Below are positions 6,462 to 9,108 of a stretch of 9,108 bases of DNA, in pieces. The notes below the pieces were generated by a model. That model had not been told where the DNA came from. It searched no databases and saw only the letters and a list, made by a program, of their open reading frames with translations. This stretch comes from Clostridia bacterium (GTDB lineage: Bacteria > Bacillota > Clostridia > Oscillospirales > Acutalibacteraceae). The translations under genes and the position numbers were made by a program. The stretch is from assembly GCA_900752115.1 (NCBI GenBank), contig CAADUC010000105.1, positions 1 to 9,108 on the forward strand, in the 5' to 3' direction. The number at the start of each line of letters is the position of its first letter. The stretch's first letter is position 1.

Positions 6462-6469
6462 GAACCACT
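6441..6469 (-). terminator. Second rho-independent terminator downstream of nfo
   Basis: On the minus strand AGTGGTTC (6469-6462) pairs with GAGCCGCT (6454-6447) through 8 bp including two G-U pairs, with a 7-nt loop, and runs straight into a T-tract of seven (6447-6441). It would back up the stronger nfo terminator about 70 nt earlier. Confidence 0.65.
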
Positions 6470-6540
6470 CTAATATCCTCGTGCCAAAGAAAGACGGAAA
6501 GCCAGATTGCTGTGCGCAAAACCTTCCGGACCAAACGCGC

Positions 6541-6582
6541 AAAAAGCGCCCTCTTCCGACACTCGGCCGGTCCGGAGGGCGC
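6541..6582 (-). terminator. Rho-independent terminator of the repair operon
   Basis: On the minus strand a GC-rich stem begins GCGCCCTC (6582-6575) and closes with GAGGGCGC (6553-6546), with further near-complementary GGAC/GTCGG extension inward, followed by TTTTT at 6545-6541. It lies 38 nt past the nfo stop. Confidence 0.8.
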
Positions 6583-6619
6583 GCCTGCTGCACGCGTTTT
6601 CCAGCGCTGCAGCATGGTT

Positions 6620-7462
6620 TTACGATTCTTTCTTATCGTGCAGATCACGCAGAAGAGCAATTTCTGCTGCATAGCCGGGCAATTCGTTCGGCGTCTCGAG
6701 ACAAAGCGGCAAACCCTGCAGAAGAGGATGGCGAACAATGCGGGCAAACGCATCCAGACCGATTTCCCCCTCGCCGATTTTCTCATGGCGATCTTTCCGG
6801 CTGCCGCACGGATTTTTGCTGTCATTGAGGTGCAAAGCACGCAGGCGGGACAAGCCAATCACCCGATCAAACTCCCGCAGGACGCCGTCAAGGTCGTTCA
6901 CGATATCATAACCGGCGTCATGAACGTGGCAGGTGTCCAGACAAACACCCATTTTATCACGCAGCTCGACACGATCCAGAATCGCACGCAGCTCTTCAAA
7001 GCTTTTCCCAACCTCAGAGCCTTTTCCCGCCATCGTCTCAAGCAGAACTGTCGTCTGCTGCTCCGGGCGCAAAATACGGTTCAGCAGCTCCGCAATCAGG
7101 CGAATTCCTTCTTCTTCGCCCTGACCGACATGACTGCCGGGATGAAAATTGTAGAGCGTACCCGGCAGATACTCAAGACGGGCAAGATCGTCCGCCATGG
7201 TCTGCTCGGCAAATTCACGCGTCTGTGCGGCGGAGGAGCATGCGTTCAGCGTGTACGGCGCATGCGCCACAACGCAGGAAAAGGAGTTTTCTTCCATGAG
7301 AGCGCGCAAGGCCGCGGCATCAGCGGGATCCAACTCCTTTGCCCGGCTCCCCCGCGGATTCCGCGTGAAAAACTGAAACGTGTTCGCTCCGATGGAGAGC
7401 GCCGTTTTTCCCATCTGCAGGAACCCCTTCGACGAGGACAGATGACAGCCCAGATACAGCAT
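6620..7462 (-). CDS. nfo: Endonuclease IV (AP endonuclease, Nfo)
   Basis: The 280-aa TIM-barrel, trinuclear-zinc enzyme cuts DNA 5' to abasic sites in base-excision repair. All nine zinc ligands known from E. coli endonuclease IV have visible counterparts: H67 (VVAHAPY), H107 (NFHPGS), E142 (LLETMAG), D176 and H179 ([13 protein letters not shown]), H211 (HLNDSK), D224 and H226 ([12 protein letters not shown]) and E256 (LETP). The length is typical. The ATG abuts the ogt stop directly (TAAATG), with AAAGGGG about 10 nt upstream within the end of ogt, so expression is probably coupled to ogt. It is the last gene of the three-gene repair unit and is followed by a strong terminator. It is intact and shows nothing odd. 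Confidence 0.97.
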   Translation of the reverse strand: MLYLGCHLSSSKGFLQMGKTALSIGANTFQFFTRNPRGSRAKELDPADAAALRALMEENSFSCVVAHAPYTLNACSSAAQTREFAEQTMADDLARLEYLPGTLYNFHPGSHVGQGEEEGIRLIAELLNRILRPEQQTTVLLETMAGKGSEVGKSFEELRAILDRVELRDKMGVCLDTCHVHDAGYDIVNDLDGVLREFDRVIGLSRLRALHLNDSKNPCGSRKDRHEKIGEGEIGLDAFARIVRHPLLQGLPLCLETPNELPGYAAEIALLRDLHDKKES

Positions 7463-7939
7463 TTAAGAATTTCCCCTTTCCAGAAGCAAGAGCGCCTCCT
7501 TCATTGCAAGTCCTCCGGCGTAACCGGTCAGGGCGCCATTCGTTCCTACAATGCGGTGACACGGCACTACAATCCAGATGGGATTGCGGCGGCAGGCGTC
7601 TCCGGCCGCCCGGCAGGCTCGGGGGCTTCCCGCCCGCTGGGCCAGCCATGCATAGGAACGAGTTTCCCCGTAAGGAATTTCACACAGCGCGCGCCACACT
7701 CTTTCCTGGAACGGCGTGCCATTCAAACAAAGCGGAAGAAGGAACGGCTCACGCGAGCCGGATAAATACCCATGCAGCCATGCGGACGTCTGTTGGAGCA
7801 GATCTGACGTCTGCTCCGGCACACCGGCCGGAGGCTCTCCGAGACGTAAAGCACAAAGCGCTCCTTCCTTCTCCCCAAGCCATCCCTCGCCAAAAGGAGT
7901 TCGGATACGCCAAACGGAATCGATCTTATCCTTGTCCAA
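7463..7939 (-). CDS. ogt: Methylated-DNA--protein-cysteine methyltransferase
   Basis: The 158-aa suicide enzyme removes O6-alkyl groups from guanine by transfer to its own cysteine. The active-site block is IVVPCHRIVGTNG with C127, preceded by the helix-turn-helix and arginine-finger region (PFQERVWRALCEIPYGETRS at 76-95, then GDACRRNPI at 113-121). It is followed by GYAGGLAMKEALLLLE, the usual C-terminal segment. It is a short Ogt-type protein without an Ada regulatory domain. The start is the least certain part: the frame opens at a TTG (7939) overlapping the previous gene by 14 nt, with only a weak purine stretch upstream, and there is no in-frame ATG or GTG before the conserved domain. 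Translation by coupling to the upstream gene is likely. It sits between an unknown helical protein gene and nfo. Confidence 0.94.
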   Translation of the reverse strand: MDKDKIDSVWRIRTPFGEGWLGEKEGALCALRLGEPPAGVPEQTSDLLQQTSAWLHGYLSGSREPFLLPLCLNGTPFQERVWRALCEIPYGETRSYAWLAQRAGSPRACRAAGDACRRNPIWIVVPCHRIVGTNGALTGYAGGLAMKEALLLLERGNS

Positions 7940-8315
7940 TTTTTTTCTTCAGAAGCGCAATCCGGTTCTCATGCGCCATGATCGCATTTTTCACGCGTTC
8001 CTGCGTGTCCTTCGCTTCTGTCTCCTTTCCTTCTTCATACGCCTGTTTGAGTCGCTCCAGACGCGTCTCAAACTCCTCAAGCTCAATCTGCAGCGGCACG
8101 GGCTGACCCAGAGCGTCTCCGTAAATGGCAATCAGCGTCTTTTTCGCTTCCGGAAAAGAAACCGTATCGTTATCCTTCAGCGCGAGGCTCTCCAGAGCTT
8201 TGAGCAGCAGCCGCTCCACCGGTTCTCCGCTTTGCAGGCCCTTCATGACCTCAACCTGCAGCTGATTTGCATGGGCCAGCTCACTTTTTCTCTCCTGCGA
8301 CAATTCCTGTGCCAT
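7926..8315 (-). CDS. Unrecognised helical/coiled-coil protein in a DNA-repair operon
   Basis: I do not recognise this 129-aa protein. It is soluble, without signal peptide, membrane segment or cysteine. It is predicted largely helical: residues 1-45 contain QERKSELAHANQLQVEVMKG and EPVERLLLKALESLAL, 46-75 form a less regular middle (KDNDTVSFPEAKKTLIAIYG), and 76-125 are a heptad-like charged helix with LEEFETRLERLKQAYEEG and a Lys-rich end. It is the first gene after a strong promoter. The ATG has AGGAG about 12 nt upstream; an out-of-frame ATG nearer that site opens only 13 codons. Its 14-nt overlap with ogt suggests stoichiometric or coupled expression. A helper or scaffold role in alkylation repair is speculation from context only. 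Confidence 0.8.
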   Translation of the reverse strand: MAQELSQERKSELAHANQLQVEVMKGLQSGEPVERLLLKALESLALKDNDTVSFPEAKKTLIAIYGDALGQPVPLQIELEEFETRLERLKQAYEEGKETEAKDTQERVKNAIMAHENRIALLKKKIGQG

Positions 8316-8353
8316 TTCCCATCCGGCTCTCCTCTCTGTTTGAATCTTATGAC

Positions 8354-8383
8354 AGTATACCTTTTTTCAGGCCGTGCTGTCAA
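8354..8383 (-). promoter_or_regulatory. Sigma-A promoter of the repair operon
   Basis: On the minus strand a perfect TTGACA (8383-8378) and TATACT (8359-8354) are separated by 18 bp, placing the transcript start near 8347 and leaving a short leader of about 30 nt. A second TTGACA lies ten bases upstream (8393-8388), making a TTTGACA direct repeat. Confidence 0.75.
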
Positions 8384-8402
8384 ACCATGTCAAAAAATTC
8401 TC

Positions 8403-8431
8403 TTGCTTTGTTCATATCAATGTCATAAAAT
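8403..8431 (+). promoter_or_regulatory. Candidate promoter of the lipoprotein gene
   Basis: TTGCTT (8403-8408) and TAAAAT (8426-8431) are 17 bp apart. A GATAAT at 8440-8445 is an alternative -10 but lacks a good -35. A GGGTA/TACCC inverted repeat (8434-8449) lies over the predicted start and could be an operator. The leader also contains a GTCCC/GGGAC hairpin at 8468-8483. Confidence 0.35.
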
Positions 8432-8509
8432 CGGGGTAGGATAATACCCAATCAAAATGACGTGGTTGTCCCGTATAGGGGACGCCGCTCAGAAAAGAGG
8501 TTTGAAACT

Positions 8510-9010
8510 ATGAGGAAGTATTTAAAAAAATTAACAGCAGTTTTTCTTGTCTGTGCGATGCTCGCCATGCTGGCTGCCTGTGGGAATACCGATTCAACCA
8601 GTTCGGCCGCGTCCTCGACAGCCGACGTTTCCTCCGCTGCCTCCGTCTCCTCTGAGACCGGTACAACCAGCGGTGATGAGTCTGCTGCAGAGAGCGCTCT
8701 GCCCTCTTCAAGCGAAGCCGCTTCGGAATCCTCCGAGGCAGTTTCCTCCGAGGAGCCTGTCCCCTCTGCCAACCCCACCCCCATCGAGCACGTCTTGAAG
8801 GGAACGATTGAGGACGCGACGATGAACACCTTTGTCCTCAAGACAAACGATGGTTCCATCACCTTCTCCATCGGCGCCGATACAGATCTCTCGAATCTTC
8901 CGAACGGCCTGAAGATCGGAGACAAGGTTTCCGTACTTTATACCGGAAACGTCGAAGGAACGGATGGCACCGGTGTCAATGTTACGCGTGTCAATCCGGT
9001 CAAAGAATAA
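8510..9010 (+). CDS. Small secreted lipoprotein with a Ser/Ala/Glu-rich linker
   Basis: The 166-aa protein opens with a classical lipoprotein signal: a positive RKYLKK, a hydrophobic AVFLVCAMLAM core and the lipobox LAAC with C24 as the lipidated residue. Residues 27-90 are a low-complexity Ser/Ala/Glu/Thr/Pro linker, the usual tether of Firmicute surface lipoproteins. Residues 91-166 form a small beta-rich, OB-like domain (LKGTIEDATMNTFVLKTNDG, then LKIGDKVSVLYTG at 134-146) ending in VTRVNPVKE; similar GTI-D-x-x-MNTxxLKTxDG domains occur in other clostridial lipoproteins, with no assigned activity that I know of. The ATG at 8510 is preferred over an in-frame GTG at 8462 because AAAGAGG sits 9 nt before it and the signal peptide begins there. 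It is divergent from the repair operon. I see no partner gene for it in the window. Confidence 0.88.
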   Translation: MRKYLKKLTAVFLVCAMLAMLAACGNTDSTSSAASSTADVSSAASVSSETGTTSGDESAAESALPSSSEAASESSEAVSSEEPVPSANPTPIEHVLKGTIEDATMNTFVLKTNDGSITFSIGADTDLSNLPNGLKIGDKVSVLYTGNVEGTDGTGVNVTRVNPVKE

Positions 9011-9023
9011 AAAACTGCACAGC

Positions 9024-9063
9024 AAAAAAGGGGCCGCATCCCCGCAGCTTGTGAACTGCCCCC
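9024..9063 (-). terminator. Minus-strand terminator of a gene beyond the right edge
   Basis: Read on the minus strand, GGGGC (9062-9058) pairs with GCCCC (9034-9030), enclosing a nested CAG/CTG hairpin and an alternative GGGG/CCCC pairing, and is followed by TTTTTT at 9029-9024. There is no T-tract on the plus side, so it ends a transcript converging from the right rather than the lipoprotein message. It begins 14 nt after the lipoprotein stop. Confidence 0.6.
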
Positions 9064-9108
9064 GTAAAAACGGACAATAGACAAAGTACCCCCTGATGTA
9101 GGAAAATA

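Larger units (their letters stand above)
6182..6619. other. 438-bp intergenic region between nfo and thyX
   Basis: No convincing gene lies here. It contains, in minus-strand order, the nfo terminator (6582-6541), a second T-tract terminator (6469-6441), a candidate promoter (6461-6433), a 6-bp hairpin GAAAGG/CCTTTC (both arms within about 6367-6387), the cloverleaf-like element (6350-6274) and the thyX ribosome binding region. Two minus-strand mini reading frames (33 codons ending in MCGEERER...LIPF, and 21 codons beginning MKIGMESRG) have no ribosome binding site and are not called. Confidence 0.7.

Noticed and set aside
6303..6593. 96-codon minus-strand frame across the nfo-thyX gap
   Set aside because: It runs through both terminators and the promoter candidate, lacks a ribosome binding site, and has an unstructured Arg/Pro-rich then Phe-rich composition.
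6512..7765. 417-codon open frame on the plus strand opposite nfo and ogt
   Set aside because: It spans two well-supported genes and a terminator on the other strand and has no family resemblance.
1..9108. CRISPR array, defence system or mobile element
   Set aside because: No regularly spaced repeats, cas-like, toxin-antitoxin, integrase or transposase genes were found; all well-supported genes but two belong to ordinary chromosomal families.

Overview
The window reads as ordinary chromosome of a moderately GC-rich Firmicute, most likely a Clostridia/Oscillospirales-type gut anaerobe. The reasons are AGGAGG-type ribosome binding sites throughout, mixed ATG/GTG/TTG starts, a clostridial-style MltG with a long charged cytoplasmic N-terminus, a ThyX rather than ThyA thymidylate synthase, and a Ser/Ala/Glu-rich lipoprotein. 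This placement is inference from style and gene content; no marker gene is present. I see no transposase, phage gene, CRISPR array, rRNA or confident tRNA.

Layout. (1) 1-6181, minus strand: one long tight operon, read right to left: thyX, tmk, a DUF2156/LPG-synthase-C-like protein, a GNAT acetyltransferase, a DJ-1/PfpI protein, 5-formyl-THF cyclo-ligase, mltG and a U32 peptidase-like gene cut by the left edge. Three of its junctions are 4-nt stop/start overlaps (ATGA, GTGA, TTGA). (2) 6182-6619: a 438-bp gap holding two rho-independent terminators, a candidate promoter, and a roughly 245-nt leader before thyX. The leader contains a compact cloverleaf-like inverted-repeat structure at 6274-6350. 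(3) 6620-8315, minus strand: a three-gene DNA-repair operon, read right to left: an unrecognised 129-aa helical protein, ogt (O6-alkylguanine repair) and nfo (endonuclease IV), with a good sigma-A-type promoter and a terminator. (4) 8316-8509: divergent intergenic region. (5) 8510-9010, plus strand: a small lipoprotein. (6) 9011-9108: a minus-strand terminator for something beyond the right edge.

How the genes fit together. thyX and tmk make and phosphorylate dTMP. 5-formyl-THF cyclo-ligase returns 5-formyl-THF to the folate pool that ThyX draws on. mltG acts at the cell envelope, and the DUF2156 and GNAT proteins are two predicted GNAT-fold transferases of unknown substrate. ogt and nfo are a coherent alkylation/abasic-site repair pair. 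The most interesting item is the structured thyX leader: 76 of the 77 bases at 6274-6350 fall into a 13-bp closing stem, three hairpins and two short linkers. It does not match any riboswitch I can recall and is not a normal tRNA.
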